Positions 1-9,006 of a stretch of DNA of 64,000 bases are shown here, piece after piece; the first letter of the stretch is position 1; each line of letters begins with the position of its first letter. The DNA comes from an uncultured Acidimicrobiaceae bacterium. GTDB lineage: Bacteria; Actinomycetota; Acidimicrobiia; Acidimicrobiales; RAAP-2. The position numbers were made by a program, and so were the translations under genes. The notes below the pieces were generated by a model. That model did not search any database. It worked only from the letters and a program-made list of their open reading frames with translations, and was not told where the DNA came from. The stretch lies in the NCBI GenBank assembly GCA_903894295.1, contig CAITPI010000087.1, positions 16,601 to 80,600 on the forward strand, in the 5' to 3' direction.

Positions 1-1
1 T

Positions 2-1801
2 GAAGAGGGTTGGATCACCTACATGCGGACCGACTCCACCACCCTTTCGGACCAGGCCATCTCGGCCGCCCGCAGCCAGGCGGCTGCCCTCTATGGACCC
101 GAGTATGTTCCGTCCGCCCCCCGTTCCTATGCCCGGAAGGTGAAGAACGCCCAGGAGGCCCACGAGGCGATCCGGCCGGCCGGGGAGAGTTTCCGCACCC
201 CGGACGAGGCGGCCCGGTCGCTCTCGGGTGACGAGCTGCGGCTCTATGACCTCATCTGGAAGCGCACGGTGGCCTCCCAGATGGCCGACGCCACCGGCAC
301 CAGCGCCCAGGTTCGCCTGCTCGGAACCTCGGTGGCCGACGGGGCGGAACACCAGCTCGAGTTGAGCGCTTCGGGCACGGTCATCGAGTTCCCGGGATTC
401 CAACGGGCCTATGTGGAAGGCAGCGACGACCCCGAGGCCGACCTGGCCGACCGGGAAGTGCACCTTCCGCCCATGGCCGAAGGCGACCCGGCCTCGGTGA
501 GCGAGGTCACCCCGGGTGGCCACGCCACCCAGCCACCGGCCCGCTATACCGAAGCATCGTTGATCAAGGACATGGAGGAGCTCGGCGTGGGTCGCCCCTC
601 GACCTATGCCGCCATTGTCTCCACCATCGAGGACCGGGGATACGTGTGGAAGAAGGGATCGGCCATGGTGCCCTCCCTGCTGGCCTTCGGTGCGATCCGG
701 CTGCTCGAGCAGCACTTTGCCGACCTCGTTGACTACGGGCTCACGGCGGCCATGGAGGACGATCTCGACGACATTGCCGGAGGGACCCGGGACCTCGAGG
801 CCTGGCTGGGCGACTTCTACTTCGGCCCCGACGGCACGGGTGGACTGCGCGACCAGGTGGTGGCCAACCTTGAGCTGATCGACCCTGCCGCCATCAACGG
901 CATCTCGCTTGGCGTGGCCGAGGACGGCGAAGAGATCGTGGCCCGCTCGGGGAAGTTCGGGCCGTACCTGAAGAAGGGTGAGCAGTCGGTCTCGATCCCC
1001 GAGGACGTCGCACCCGACGAGTTGACCGTCGAGCGGGCGCTGGAGTTGCTGGCCGCCCCGTCCGCCGACCGGGAGCTTGGTATCGACGAGGCCACCGGTC
1101 AGCCGGTCTTCGTCAAGGTCGGGCGGTTCGGACCCTATGTCCAGCTTGGTGAGTTGGTCGAAGGGGAGGAGAAGCCCCGGACGTCGTCCCTGTTTGCCTC
1201 GATGTCGCCGGCCACCCTGACCCTGGACGACGCCCAGAAGTTGCTCTCCATTCCCCGTTTGGTGGGCCACGACCCCGCCACCGGGGCCGAGATCATGGCC
1301 CACAACGGCCGGTTCGGTGCCTACGTGAAGATGGGCACGGACAGCCGCAGCCTGACCAGCGAGGACCAGATCCTCACCGTCACGCTCGACGAGGCTCTGG
1401 CCATCTTCGCCCAGCCGAAGCAGCGGGGCCGGAACGCCAAGGCTCCGCTGCGGGACATGGGCGCCGATCCGGTGACCGGGCTGGCCATGGTGGTGAAGGA
1501 CGGCCGGTTCGGACCGTATGTGACCGACGGTACGACCAATGCATCGCTCCGTCGGGGCGACAGCGTGGAAGAACTGACCCCGGAGCGGGCATCGGACCTC
1601 CTCGCCGAACGTCGGGCCGCCGGTCCGGCCAAGAAGGCCACCAAGAAGAAGGCGGTCGCCAAGAAGACGACTGCCAAAAAGACGACAGCGAAAAAGGCGA
1701 CAGCCAAAAAGACGGCCGCCAGGAAAACGGCGGCCAAGAAGGCTCCGGCCGTGAAGACGGTGGCGGCCGAAGAGTCGCTCCCGCCTGACGACGCCTTCTA
1801 G
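2..1801 (+). CDS. topA: DNA topoisomerase I (5'-truncated by window edge)
   Basis: Type IA topoisomerase, which relaxes negative supercoils through a tyrosyl-DNA intermediate. The frame is already open at the left edge, so the N-terminal TOPRIM part lies outside. The window begins a few codons before the active-site motif ITYMRTDST; its Tyr (bases 20-22) corresponds to the catalytic Tyr319 of E. coli TopA. The rest of the core follows, then four C-terminal repeats marked by GRFGPYV-like motifs (near 950, 1120, 1310 and 1502). The protein ends in a Lys/Ala-rich AKK-repeat tail (about 1627-1755), common in actinobacterial TopA and probably DNA-binding. The last G of its TAG stop is the first base of the tmk GTG, which suggests one transcript. 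Identification is secure. Confidence 0.96.
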   Translation, partial: EEGWITYMRTDSTTLSDQAISAARSQAAALYGPEYVPSAPRSYARKVKNAQEAHEAIRPAGESFRTPDEAARSLSGDELRLYDLIWKRTVASQMADATGTSAQVRLLGTSVADGAEHQLELSASGTVIEFPGFQRAYVEGSDDPEADLADREVHLPPMAEGDPASVSEVTPGGHATQPPARYTEASLIKDMEELGVGRPSTYAAIVSTIEDRGYVWKKGSAMVPSLLAFGAIRLLEQHFADLVDYGLTAAMEDDLDDIAGGTRDLEAWLGDFYFGPDGTGGLRDQVVANLELIDPAAINGISLGVAEDGEEIVARSGKFGPYLKKGEQSVSIPEDVAPDELTVERALELLAAPSADRELGIDEATGQPVFVKVGRFGPYVQLGELVEGEEKPRTSSLFASMSPATLTLDDAQKLLSIPRLVGHDPATGAEIMAHNGRFGAYVKMGTDSRSLTSEDQILTVTLDEALAIFAQPKQRGRNAKAPLRDMGADPVTGLAMVVKDGRFGPYVTDGTTNASLRRGDSVEELTPERASDLLAERRAAGPAKKATKKKAVAKKTTAKKTTAKKATAKKTAARKTAAKKAPAVKTVAAEESLPPDDAF

Positions 1802-2448
1802 TGGTCATGGGTCAACCCGGTCGGCTGATCGCCTTCGAGGGCATCGACGGGTGCGGGAAGTCCACCCAGGCCCGGGCGCTGGCCGACCGACTGGGAGCCC
1901 GTCTGACCTTTGAACCGGGAGCGACCCCACTCGGTGCCTCGCTGCGGACGCTGCTATTGACCCCGGGGGACGATGCCCCACGGGAGCGGGCCGAGGCCCT
2001 GATGATGGCGGCCGACCGGGCCCAGCACGTGGCCACGGTGATCGACCCGTGTCTGGCCCGTGGTGAGTGGGTGGTCACCGACCGCTATGGCGCCTCCACC
2101 CTGGCCTACCAGGGGTTCGGACGAGGTCTGGACCACAACGAACTTGACTCGTTGGTGGCCTGGGCCACCGGTGGACGGTGGCCGGACCTCACGATCTTTC
2201 TTGATGTTCCGGTCGAAGTGGCCCGGGAACGACGCAGTGGTCAGGCCGCCGACCGGTTCGAAGGAGAGGCCGGGTCGTTCCTCGAACGGGTGGCCGAGGG
2301 CTACCGGACGCTGGCGAAAGGCTCGACCGGGGTTGACTGGCTGGTGCTGGATGGCACCTTGTCGGAGGACGAAGTGCAGCGCCTGATCGTCGCCGGCCTC
2401 GTCGAGCGCTGGGGTGACGAACTTCAAGAGCGGGGGTTCGACCGGTGA
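1801..2448 (+). CDS. tmk: thymidylate kinase
   Basis: Phosphorylates dTMP to dTDP with ATP for DNA synthesis. The protein has 215 aa, the usual size. The P-loop GIDGCGKS is at residues 14-21, the TMP-side motif EPG at 38-40, and the DRY motif of the family at 94-96. The start used is the GTG overlapping the topA stop; an in-frame ATG two codons later (1807) is an alternative. The stop overlaps the holB start (GTGA). Placement between topA and holB fits a replication operon. Confidence 0.95.
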   Translation: MVMGQPGRLIAFEGIDGCGKSTQARALADRLGARLTFEPGATPLGASLRTLLLTPGDDAPRERAEALMMAADRAQHVATVIDPCLARGEWVVTDRYGASTLAYQGFGRGLDHNELDSLVAWATGGRWPDLTIFLDVPVEVARERRSGQAADRFEGEAGSFLERVAEGYRTLAKGSTGVDWLVLDGTLSEDEVQRLIVAGLVERWGDELQERGFDR

Positions 2449-3563
2449 GTCACGACGGCGATGCCGGTGTCCATCCGGTGGACGCACTGTTCTCCGGTGT
2501 CATCGGACAACCCCGGGCCGTCACCCAACTGAAGGCGGCTGCCCGACATCCGGTGCACGCCTACCTGCTGTTCGGACCACCGGGTTCGGGCCGGGCCGCC
2601 GCCGCCCGGGGTTTGGCCGCGGCCCTCTTGTGTGCCGAGAACGGGTGCGGGAACTGTCCGGAGTGTCGTCGGGCGCTGTCCGGCCTCCATCCCGACGTCG
2701 TCGAGTACGCCCGCACCGGTGCCACCTTGACGGTCGAGGATGCGGGGGTGATCCGGCGCCAGGCCCTCATGAAACCGGTAGAAGGAGATCGCCAGATCCT
2801 GGTGGTGCGGGACATCCAGTCGGCGGTGCGATCGGCCCCGGCGCTGTTGAAGACGATCGAGGAGCCTCCGCCGGGAACCATCTTCGTGCTCCTGGCCGAC
2901 GATCTGCCGGCCGAGATGGCCACCATCGTGAGCCGGTGTGTCCTCATCCGCTTTGACGCGGTCCCCGAACAGGTCGTGGCCCGGTGGCTGGTGGAACAGG
3001 GAGTGGACCCGGATCTCAGCGCCACGGTCGCTGCGGCTTCCGGTGGGCGTCTTGACCGGGCCCGTTTGATGTCCGAGGATCCGGGGTTTGCCCACCGCCA
3101 GCGACTCTGGCGATCGGTGGCCCAACGGCTTGACGGCACCGGCACGGCGGTCTGTGAACTCGCCAGTGAACTCCTGGCGGCCACCGAGGAGGGCCTGGCT
3201 CCCTTGCGGGCCCGACACGCCCAGGAACTGGCCGCCCTGGTGGAACAGTCCGAGGCGGCCGGCCAGCGTGGTGTGGCCGGCCGCAAGCAGATCGACGACC
3301 GGATGAAGCGGGAAGAACGTCGGTGGCGCACGGACGACCTCCGCTTCGGCCTGACCGCGCTCGCCGAGGAGTACCGGGACCGGCTGCTCGGGGCCGTGGC
3401 CATGCCGCACCCGGGAGCGATGCCGGTCGGTGCTCCGGAACGGCGCCGGATGGCCCGTCATCTGGACGCCATCCACGCCGCATCGGCGGCCCTCGACCGG
3501 AACGTCAACGAACTTCTCCTGCTGGACGGCCTGCTGGTGGAACTGTCCGATCTGGACCAGTAG
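2445..3563 (+). CDS. holB: DNA polymerase III subunit delta prime
   Basis: Clamp-loader subunit of the AAA+ type, 372 aa. An N-terminal GPPGSGRAAAA replaces a functional Walker A: the Lys-Ser/Thr is absent, as expected for delta prime, which does not hydrolyse ATP. A zinc-module cysteine cluster follows (CAENGCGNCPEC), and the SRC sensor motif lies near base 2930 (IVSRCVLI). GTG start overlapping the tmk stop. A DnaX-like identity is less likely because the P-loop is degenerate and the protein is short. Confidence 0.9.
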   Translation: MSHDGDAGVHPVDALFSGVIGQPRAVTQLKAAARHPVHAYLLFGPPGSGRAAAARGLAAALLCAENGCGNCPECRRALSGLHPDVVEYARTGATLTVEDAGVIRRQALMKPVEGDRQILVVRDIQSAVRSAPALLKTIEEPPPGTIFVLLADDLPAEMATIVSRCVLIRFDAVPEQVVARWLVEQGVDPDLSATVAAASGGRLDRARLMSEDPGFAHRQRLWRSVAQRLDGTGTAVCELASELLAATEEGLAPLRARHAQELAALVEQSEAAGQRGVAGRKQIDDRMKREERRWRTDDLRFGLTALAEEYRDRLLGAVAMPHPGAMPVGAPERRRMARHLDAIHAASAALDRNVNELLLLDGLLVELSDLDQ

Positions 3564-3633
3564 GGCGGGACGGAACCCGGCGGGGCGACCGGGGTTTCCG
3601 AACCGTTGTCCGTTCCGGTAGTTTGGGGGCTTC

Positions 3634-3709
3634 GCCTGGGTAGCTCAGTCGGTAGAGCAACGCACTCGTAATGCGTAGGTCAGGAGTTCGATTCTCCTCC
3701 CAGGCTCCA
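3634..3709 (+). tRNA. tRNA-Thr (anticodon CGT)
   Basis: Full cloverleaf. Acceptor GCCTGGG (3634-3640) pairs with CCCAGGC (3699-3705). D arm GCTC/GAGC, anticodon stem ACGCA/TGCGT with loop CTCGTAA (anticodon CGT at 3667-3669, reads ACG), T arm AGGAG/CTCCT with loop TTCGATT, discriminator T at 3706. CCA is encoded at 3707-3709. Confidence 0.97.
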
Positions 3710-3728
3710 ATCTGCGTCGGAGCGGGGA

Positions 3729-3769
3729 CCGGAGCGTTGCCGTCCGGAGCGTTGCCGTCCGGAGCGTGG
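3729..3769 (+). repeat. 15-bp tandem repeat, 2.7 copies
   Basis: Unit CCGGAGCGTTGCCGT at 3729-3743 and 3744-3758, and the first 10 of its 15 bases again at 3759-3768. It fills the gap between the tRNA and the sigma factor gene and ends 8 bases before the sigma -10 hexamer, so it could be a regulator-binding array or a replication-slippage repeat. Confidence 0.85.
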
Positions 3770-3776
3770 CACTGGC

Positions 3777-3782
3777 TAAGGT
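3777..3782 (+). promoter_or_regulatory. -10 element of a leaderless promoter (sigma gene)
   Basis: TAAGGT followed by 6 bases and the ATG at 3789. A start site about 7 bases downstream of a -10 would coincide with the A of ATG. No clear -35. The same layout recurs at several genes in this window. Confidence 0.5.
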
Positions 3783-3788
3783 TCTGCC

Positions 3789-4367
3789 ATGGCCGACCAA
3801 TCGGAGTTCGCCGCACTGGCGATGGAGTACATGTCGGCGCTCTATACGGCGGCCTTGCGCATGACCCGCAACCAGGCCGACGCCGAAGACCTCGTGCAGG
3901 AAACCTACCTGAAGGCCTACCGGTCCTTTGGCGGCTTCGAGGCCGGTACCAACCTGAAAGCGTGGCTGTACCGGATCCTCACCAACACCTACATCAACAC
4001 CTACCGGGCCAGGAAACGCCGCCCCGAACAGGCCGATGTGGAGAACGTCGAAGACCTCTACCTCTACCACCAGTTGGCGGCAGGAACGGCGCCGGGTGTG
4101 GGGCGGAGCGCCGAGGACGAGGTCCTCGACCAGTTCACCGACGACGACGTGAAGGCGGCCATCGAAGCGCTCCCCGACACCTTCCGGATGGCGGTGTTGC
4201 TGTCGGACGTCGAAGGGTTCTCCTACAAGGAGATTGCCGAGATCACCGACGTCCCGATCGGCACCGTGATGAGCCGTCTCCATCGGGGAAGAAAAGCGCT
4301 GCAAAAGGCGTTGATGGACGTGGGCGTGGCCCGGGGGTTGGTTGGTGTCGGCGATCAACAGCAGTGA
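3789..4367 (+). CDS. ECF sigma factor, SigR/SigH-like
   Basis: Sigma-70 family member of the extracytoplasmic-function class, 192 aa. Region 2 contains the [19 protein letters not shown] stretch, and region 4 has the helix-turn-helix [20 protein letters not shown]. The pattern resembles the thiol-oxidative-stress sigma factors SigR of Streptomyces and SigH of mycobacteria. The gene directly downstream encodes a small HxxxCxxC zinc anti-sigma factor, the usual partner. No SD is visible upstream; the start lies 7 bases from a TAAGGT hexamer, suggesting a leaderless mRNA. Subfamily assignment is inference from motif and neighbour. Confidence 0.9.
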   Translation: MADQSEFAALAMEYMSALYTAALRMTRNQADAEDLVQETYLKAYRSFGGFEAGTNLKAWLYRILTNTYINTYRARKRRPEQADVENVEDLYLYHQLAAGTAPGVGRSAEDEVLDQFTDDDVKAAIEALPDTFRMAVLLSDVEGFSYKEIAEITDVPIGTVMSRLHRGRKALQKALMDVGVARGLVGVGDQQQ

Positions 4368-4379
4368 CAGGGAGAAGAC

Positions 4380-4685
4380 GTGAGCGAAGAACGCGATGAG
4401 GGTGTGAACCAGGACCGGCCCGGCCCGACCACGTTCGTTGACTGCGACGAGACGATCCGGCGCCTCTATGCCTATCTCGATGGCGAGTTGACCGAGCAAC
4501 GACGGGCCGAGATTGCCCAGCATCTCGACCTCTGTGGCCCCTGTGTGGGTGCCTTTGGTTTCGAAGCCGAACTGCGGGCCGCCATCGCCAACCGCTGCAA
4601 GGACCGGGTGCCGGACTCGTTGGTGGAGCGGGTGGCCGCCGCCTTGCGGCAGGAGTCCGAAGCAGCCGCCGGAGAAGGCTCGTAG
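4380..4685 (+). CDS. zinc-binding anti-sigma factor, RsrA-like
   Basis: 101 aa. The zinc anti-sigma motif H48-x3-C52-x2-C55 (HLDLCGPC) is clear, with further cysteines at 22 and 73 that match the extra thiols of RsrA-type redox sensors. Known family members hold their sigma factor until disulfide formation releases zinc. It lies 12 bases downstream of the sigma gene, so the pair is very probably co-transcribed and autoregulated. RsrA-type systems usually control mycothiol and thioredoxin genes; none of those are in this window. Confidence 0.88.
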   Translation: MSEERDEGVNQDRPGPTTFVDCDETIRRLYAYLDGELTEQRRAEIAQHLDLCGPCVGAFGFEAELRAAIANRCKDRVPDSLVERVAAALRQESEAAAGEGS

Positions 4686-4714
4686 TCCGGTGACCCGGTC
4701 GGAGGAGCACGACC

Positions 4715-5836
4715 GTGGGTGACGAGCGACCCGACGGCAACGGTGCCGTGTCGTGGGAGATGGCGTCCCGGGTGGCCACCTGGGTGGGACTGCGCACCAA
4801 CGTGCCGGCACCGTACCGACCGGACCTCCTCCAGGACGATTTCGACGAACTGACGGCCGAGGCCGAGCATCTGGTGGAAGCGGCTACCGGTCTTCGTTCT
4901 GCCGCCGGCACGGCCCGGGCCCGGGTGGTCGACCGGTCGCAGTGGGTATCGGCCAACATCGCCAGTTTTCAGCGCCTGCTCGGCCCCCAACTTGAACGGC
5001 TGGACCCGTCACGCCTGGTGGGGAACTCATCCCGGAGCGCCCCCTGGACCTCATCGCTGCGAGGCGTGAGCCGGTCGGTGGCCGGGACCCAGATGGGAGT
5101 GGTGCTCGGCTGGCTTTCGACCCGGGTGTTGGGCCAGTACGACCTGCTGCTCACCGAAGAGGCCATCGAGGACCAGGACCTCGTCTACTACGTGGGACCC
5201 AACATCGTGGCCCTGGAGCGGGCCCACGGATTCCCGCCCCGGGAGTTCCGGTTGTGGCTGGCCCTGCACGAGGTGACGCATCGATGCCAGTTCACCGGCA
5301 TCGACTGGATGCGGGAGTACTTCGTCTCGCTGGTCAACGACGGCATCAACTCGCTGGATCCCGACCCGGCCCGGATGGCCGAAGCGCTGAAGCGGACGGC
5401 CGAGATGGTTCTGGCCGGGAAGAACCCGCTCAAGGAGAACGGCATGATCGGCCTGGTGACTTCGGCCTCCCAGCTCGAAGGCATCCAGCGCATCCAGGCC
5501 CTGATGAGTCTGCTCGAAGGTCACGGGGACATCACGATGGACCGGGCCGGAGCGGCCGAGATCCCGAGTGCGGACCGCTTCGGCGAAGTACTGCGCCAGC
5601 GGCGCACGCAGAGCCGGTTCCCGGCCCGGCTGCTTCAACAGCTGCTCGGGTTCGAGGCCAAGATGCGCCAGTACGAAGAGGGTGAGCGTTTCATCACCGC
5701 CGTCGAGGACGAGGCGGGGGCCGGCTTTCTCGACCATGCGTGGCAGGGGCCGGAGTGGCTCCCGACCATCGACGAGATCCGGAACCCCACCTCGTGGGTG
5801 CGTCGGGTGAACGCAGCAAGTGCCCTGGTTGTCTGA
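4715..5836 (+). CDS. zinc-dependent metalloprotease-like protein (DUF2342 / zincin_2 family)
   Basis: 373 aa, no signal peptide. The zincin motif HEVTH is at residues 185-189 within WLALHEVTHRCQFTG. The family is widespread in actinobacteria, and one branch is annotated as coenzyme F420 biosynthesis-associated, but its substrate is unknown. GTG start with SD GGAGGA at 4701-4706. The 3' end overlaps the longest tilS frame by 17 bases. Position beside tilS and hpt is the usual actinobacterial context. Confidence 0.85.
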   Translation: MGDERPDGNGAVSWEMASRVATWVGLRTNVPAPYRPDLLQDDFDELTAEAEHLVEAATGLRSAAGTARARVVDRSQWVSANIASFQRLLGPQLERLDPSRLVGNSSRSAPWTSSLRGVSRSVAGTQMGVVLGWLSTRVLGQYDLLLTEEAIEDQDLVYYVGPNIVALERAHGFPPREFRLWLALHEVTHRCQFTGIDWMREYFVSLVNDGINSLDPDPARMAEALKRTAEMVLAGKNPLKENGMIGLVTSASQLEGIQRIQALMSLLEGHGDITMDRAGAAEIPSADRFGEVLRQRRTQSRFPARLLQQLLGFEAKMRQYEEGERFITAVEDEAGAGFLDHAWQGPEWLPTIDEIRNPTSWVRRVNAASALVV

Positions 5837-6779
5837 CCCGGTATTCGCAACGTTGGATCCCGGGGGGCGGGGCGTCACCGGGAAGTCGGACGGCGAGGCC
5901 GGAGTGACCCGGATGGTGGCCGACCTGCTGGCCCGCTGCACCTTCCCGGAAAGGGGCGCACCGTGTCGGGTCGCCGTCTCCGGTGGGGCCGACTCACTCG
6001 CACTGTTGGTCCTGGCGGTGGCTGCCGGGTGTGAAGTCACGGCGCTGCACGTCGACCACGGGCTTCGCCCCGGCTCGGCGGCCGAGGCCGACGTCGTGGC
6101 CGCCGCGGCGGGACGTTTCGGTGCCGACTTCATCTCCCTGAGCATCGACCCCGGGGAGGGGCCCAATCTGGAAGCCCGGGCCCGGGTGGCCCGCAAGGAG
6201 GTACTCGGGCCGGGTGTGGCCACCGGCCACACTGCTGACGACCAGGCCGAGACGGTGTTGATCAACCTGCTGCGCGGCGCGGGGGTGGACGGACTGGCCG
6301 GTATGCGTCGTGGTCCCGAACATCCGTTGCTCGACCTTCGTCGGAGCGAAACGGCCGGCCTCTGCGCCGCCCTCGGACTGCATCCGGTCAACGATCCGAC
6401 CAACACCGACACCCGCTTCGTCCGGGTCCGGATCCGCCATGAACTGTTGCCGTTGTGCGAGGAGATCGCCGGCCGGGATCTGGTGCCCGTCCTCGCCCGA
6501 CAGGCCGATCTGCTGGCTGGCGACGCCGAGGTGCTGGCCGCGGTGGCCGACCTGCTCAACCCGACCGAGGCGGCCCGGCTGGTGGCCGGGCCGGAGACGG
6601 TTGCCCGCCGCAGCGTGCGTCGGTGGCTGACCGGAGACGACGGGTATCCACCGTCGCAGGCGGCGGTGGAACGGGTGCTTGACGTTGCCCGCAAGAGGTT
6701 TCGGGCCACCGAACTGCCGGGCGGACGGCGGGTCTGGCGGTCCGCCGGACAACTCCACCGGTCTGAGCCCGATTCGTGA
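5820..6779 (+). CDS. tilS: tRNA(Ile)-lysidine synthase
   Basis: Modifies C34 of the tRNA-Ile CAU anticodon to lysidine, allowing AUA decoding. The PP-loop signature SGGADS follows VAV near base 5980. The protein has up to 319 aa and lacks the long C-terminal domains of the E. coli enzyme, as is usual in actinobacteria. The start is uncertain: GTG 5820 overlaps the zincin gene, but GTG 5904 or ATG 5913 would put SGGADS about 23-26 residues from the N-terminus, which is more typical. hpt follows after 34 bases. Confidence 0.92.
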   Translation: MPWLSDPVFATLDPGGRGVTGKSDGEAGVTRMVADLLARCTFPERGAPCRVAVSGGADSLALLVLAVAAGCEVTALHVDHGLRPGSAAEADVVAAAAGRFGADFISLSIDPGEGPNLEARARVARKEVLGPGVATGHTADDQAETVLINLLRGAGVDGLAGMRRGPEHPLLDLRRSETAGLCAALGLHPVNDPTNTDTRFVRVRIRHELLPLCEEIAGRDLVPVLARQADLLAGDAEVLAAVADLLNPTEAARLVAGPETVARRSVRRWLTGDDGYPPSQAAVERVLDVARKRFRATELPGGRRVWRSAGQLHRSEPDS

Positions 6780-6801
6780 ACGCGGCCACCCGCTGCTCCG
6801 A

Positions 6802-6807
6802 TACAGT
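6802..6807 (+). promoter_or_regulatory. -10 element of a leaderless promoter (hpt)
   Basis: TACAGT, then 6 bases, then the GTG at 6814. No SD lies before that GTG, which supports a leaderless start even though tilS ends only 34 bases upstream. Confidence 0.5.
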
Positions 6808-6813
6808 CGCGCT

Positions 6814-7401
6814 GTGACCTCCGCACTGTCTGGCCCGACCGGTCAGTCCCATCGTCTGGCCGACTCGGCGGAGATCGGACCGGCCATTGTCACCGAAGCC
6901 GATCTGCAGCGTCGCATCCGTGAACTCGGGGCCCAGATCACCGAGGACTATCCCGACGAACCTCCGTTGCTGGTGGGCGTGCTGAAGGGCGCCTTCATGT
7001 TCATGGCCGACCTCTCCCGGGCCATCGACCGGCCCGTTGAGGTCGATTTCATGGCGGTCTCCTCGTATGGAAGCGCCACCCACACCTCGGGCGTGGTGCG
7101 GATCGTGAAGGATCTCGACGTGGACCTTCAGGGTCGACACGTGCTGGTCGTGGAGGACATCGTCGACAGCGGATTGACGCTCAACTACCTCCAGCGCTAC
7201 CTGCTGGCCCGCGAGCCGGCCAGTCTCGAAGTCTGTGCCCTGCTCCTGAAGGACGGCCAGCAGCGCACCGAGTTGAAGCTTCGTTACGTGGGTTTCCACA
7301 TCCCGGCCGATTTCGTCGTCGGCTACGGCCTCGACGTGGCCGAACGCTTCCGCAACCTGAACGCCATCCACGCCTACATCCCACCTCGTTCGCCAAGATG
7401 A
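6814..7401 (+). CDS. hpt: hypoxanthine phosphoribosyltransferase
   Basis: Purine salvage enzyme joining PRPP with hypoxanthine or guanine. 195 aa from GTG 6814. The PRPP-binding motif VLVVEDIVDSGLT spans about residues 110-122, and the KGAFMF and RNLNAIH motifs of the family are present. The frame is open further upstream to 6679, but that part overlaps tilS and does not look like Hpt. In mycobacteria ftsH often follows hpt; here folE comes next, 87 bases away. Confidence 0.95.
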   Translation: MTSALSGPTGQSHRLADSAEIGPAIVTEADLQRRIRELGAQITEDYPDEPPLLVGVLKGAFMFMADLSRAIDRPVEVDFMAVSSYGSATHTSGVVRIVKDLDVDLQGRHVLVVEDIVDSGLTLNYLQRYLLAREPASLEVCALLLKDGQQRTELKLRYVGFHIPADFVVGYGLDVAERFRNLNAIHAYIPPRSPR

Positions 7402-7488
7402 GCGGACTCTTGGGCTCCCGCCTCCGGATGGATACCGGTCGTTCCGTTTCGTTCCGACTGTTCCCTGGACCCAGAAAGGGTTGAAGCA

Positions 7489-8058
7489 ATGAGTGTCGAC
7501 ATTCCGAGAATCGAAGCGGCCGTCCGGGAGTTGTTGGCCGCCATTGGCGAGGACCCGGAGCGGGACGGGCTCCTCGAGACGCCCAAGCGGGTCGCCCACA
7601 TGTACGGTGAACTCTTCTCCGGACTGGCCGAAGACCCGGCCGACCACCTCATGGTGACCTTCGAGGCCCACCACGACGAGATGGTGATGGTGCGGGACAT
7701 CCCGTTCACTTCGCTCTGTGAGCACCATCTGGTGCCGTTCATGGGCCGGGCCCACGTGGCCTACATCCCGGGCAACGACGGACGGATCACCGGGTTGTCC
7801 AAGATGGCCCGGCTGGTCGACGGTTTCGCCCGCCGCCTTCAGGTCCAGGAGCGGATGACGGCCCAGATCGCCGACTCCATGGAGAAGGTGCTGGACCCGA
7901 AGGGCGTACTGGTCGTGGTCGAAGCCGAGCACCAGTGCATGTCGATGAGGGGCGTGAAGAAGTCCGGCACGATGACGGTGACCTCGGCCGTGCGGGGCCT
8001 GTTCCGCCAGGATGCAGCAACCCGGGCCGAGGCGATGCAGTTCATCCACGGACGCTGA
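7489..8058 (+). CDS. folE: GTP cyclohydrolase I
   Basis: First step of tetrahydrofolate synthesis, GTP to dihydroneopterin triphosphate. 189 aa. Zinc ligands Cys77 and His80 (CEHH) and Cys150 (HQC) match Cys110/His113/Cys181 of E. coli FolE. The SD AGAAAGG ends 11 bases before ATG. Starts the folE-folP-x-folB-folK run. Confidence 0.97.
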   Translation: MSVDIPRIEAAVRELLAAIGEDPERDGLLETPKRVAHMYGELFSGLAEDPADHLMVTFEAHHDEMVMVRDIPFTSLCEHHLVPFMGRAHVAYIPGNDGRITGLSKMARLVDGFARRLQVQERMTAQIADSMEKVLDPKGVLVVVEAEHQCMSMRGVKKSGTMTVTSAVRGLFRQDAATRAEAMQFIHGR

Positions 8059-8162
8059 CGGTTCCGACCCGGGGGGCCGTACCGGGTTCGTGCTGCGCGT
8101 GAAAACCCCGCAAATCCCGGGAAAAGTGGGAGGTTTCGGGGAAGCGGTCGCTTGTCGTGGCC

Positions 8163-8168
8163 TACGCT
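8163..8168 (+). promoter_or_regulatory. -10 element of a leaderless promoter (folP)
   Basis: TACGCT, then 7 bases, then ATG 8176. If used, folP and the genes coupled to it have a promoter separate from folE. Confidence 0.45.
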
Positions 8169-8175
8169 GCCCTTC

Positions 8176-9006
8176 ATGGCAATCGGGAGTGGGGACCAGC
8201 GGCCACTGGTGATGGGGATTCTGAACGTCACGGAGGACTCGTTCTCCGATGGCGGAAAGTGGTTCACCGTCGAGCGGGCCATCGCCCACGGTCGCGACCT
8301 CATCGCCCAGGGCGCCGATGTCGTTGACGTCGGTGGCGAATCGAGCCGGCCCGGGGCGGTGGCGGTCGACGTCGACGAGGAGATCCGTCGGGTGGTCCCG
8401 GTCATCGAGGCCCTGCACGGCGAGGTCCGACTCTCGGTGGACACCGTGAAGCCCGAGGTGGCGAGGGCGGCAGTGGCCGCCGGCGTCAGCCTGATCAACG
8501 ATGTCTCGGCCACGCTCGGCCCGGTGGCGGCTGACCTTGGGGTGGGGTGGATCGCCATGCACCGTCAGGGCACGCCACAGACCATGCAGGACAACCCCAG
8601 GTACGTAAACGTGGTCCACGAGGTCACCCGCTTCCTTCTGGAACGGGCGAGCGACGCCGCGGACCGGGGCGTGGGCGAGATCTGGATCGATCCGGGCATC
8701 GGCTTTGGGAAGACCGTGGCCCACAACCTGACCCTGCTGGGTCACCTCGACGAACTGGTGGCCCACGGGTGGCCGGTGGCGGTCGGAACCAGTCGCAAGA
8801 TGTTTGTCGGAGTCGCGGGCAGCCGTTCGGAGGAGATCCTCCCGGTGGCTGACCGACTGCCGGGTTCACTGGCCACTGCCACCTGGGCCATGGAGTTGGG
8901 GGCCGGACTCGTACGCGTCCACGACGTGGCGGCTACCCTCCATGCGGCTCGACTGGTTGGCCCCATCCGGAGGGGATCGGAGATGAAGGTGGAGGTAGCG
9001 ACATGA
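8176..9006 (+). CDS. folP: dihydropteroate synthase
   Basis: Condenses 6-hydroxymethyl-dihydropterin pyrophosphate with p-aminobenzoate; the sulfonamide target. 276 aa. The signature MGILNVTEDSFSDGG is at the N-terminus, INDVSA and the WIDPGIGFGKT region lie downstream, and GTSRKMFV is near the end. ATG 8176 is preferred over GTG 8152 because of protein length and the -10 hexamer just upstream. The stop overlaps the next ATG (ATGA at 9003-9006). Confidence 0.96.
   Translation: MAIGSGDQRPLVMGILNVTEDSFSDGGKWFTVERAIAHGRDLIAQGADVVDVGGESSRPGAVAVDVDEEIRRVVPVIEALHGEVRLSVDTVKPEVARAAVAAGVSLINDVSATLGPVAADLGVGWIAMHRQGTPQTMQDNPRYVNVVHEVTRFLLERASDAADRGVGEIWIDPGIGFGKTVAHNLTLLGHLDELVAHGWPVAVGTSRKMFVGVAGSRSEEILPVADRLPGSLATATWAMELGAGLVRVHDVAATLHAARLVGPIRRGSEMKVEVAT

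Noticed and set aside
6556..8766. 736-codon open frame on the minus strand opposite hpt, folE and folP
   Set aside because: Runs through three certain genes on the other strand and has a composition typical of antisense shadow (His/Arg/Gly rich).
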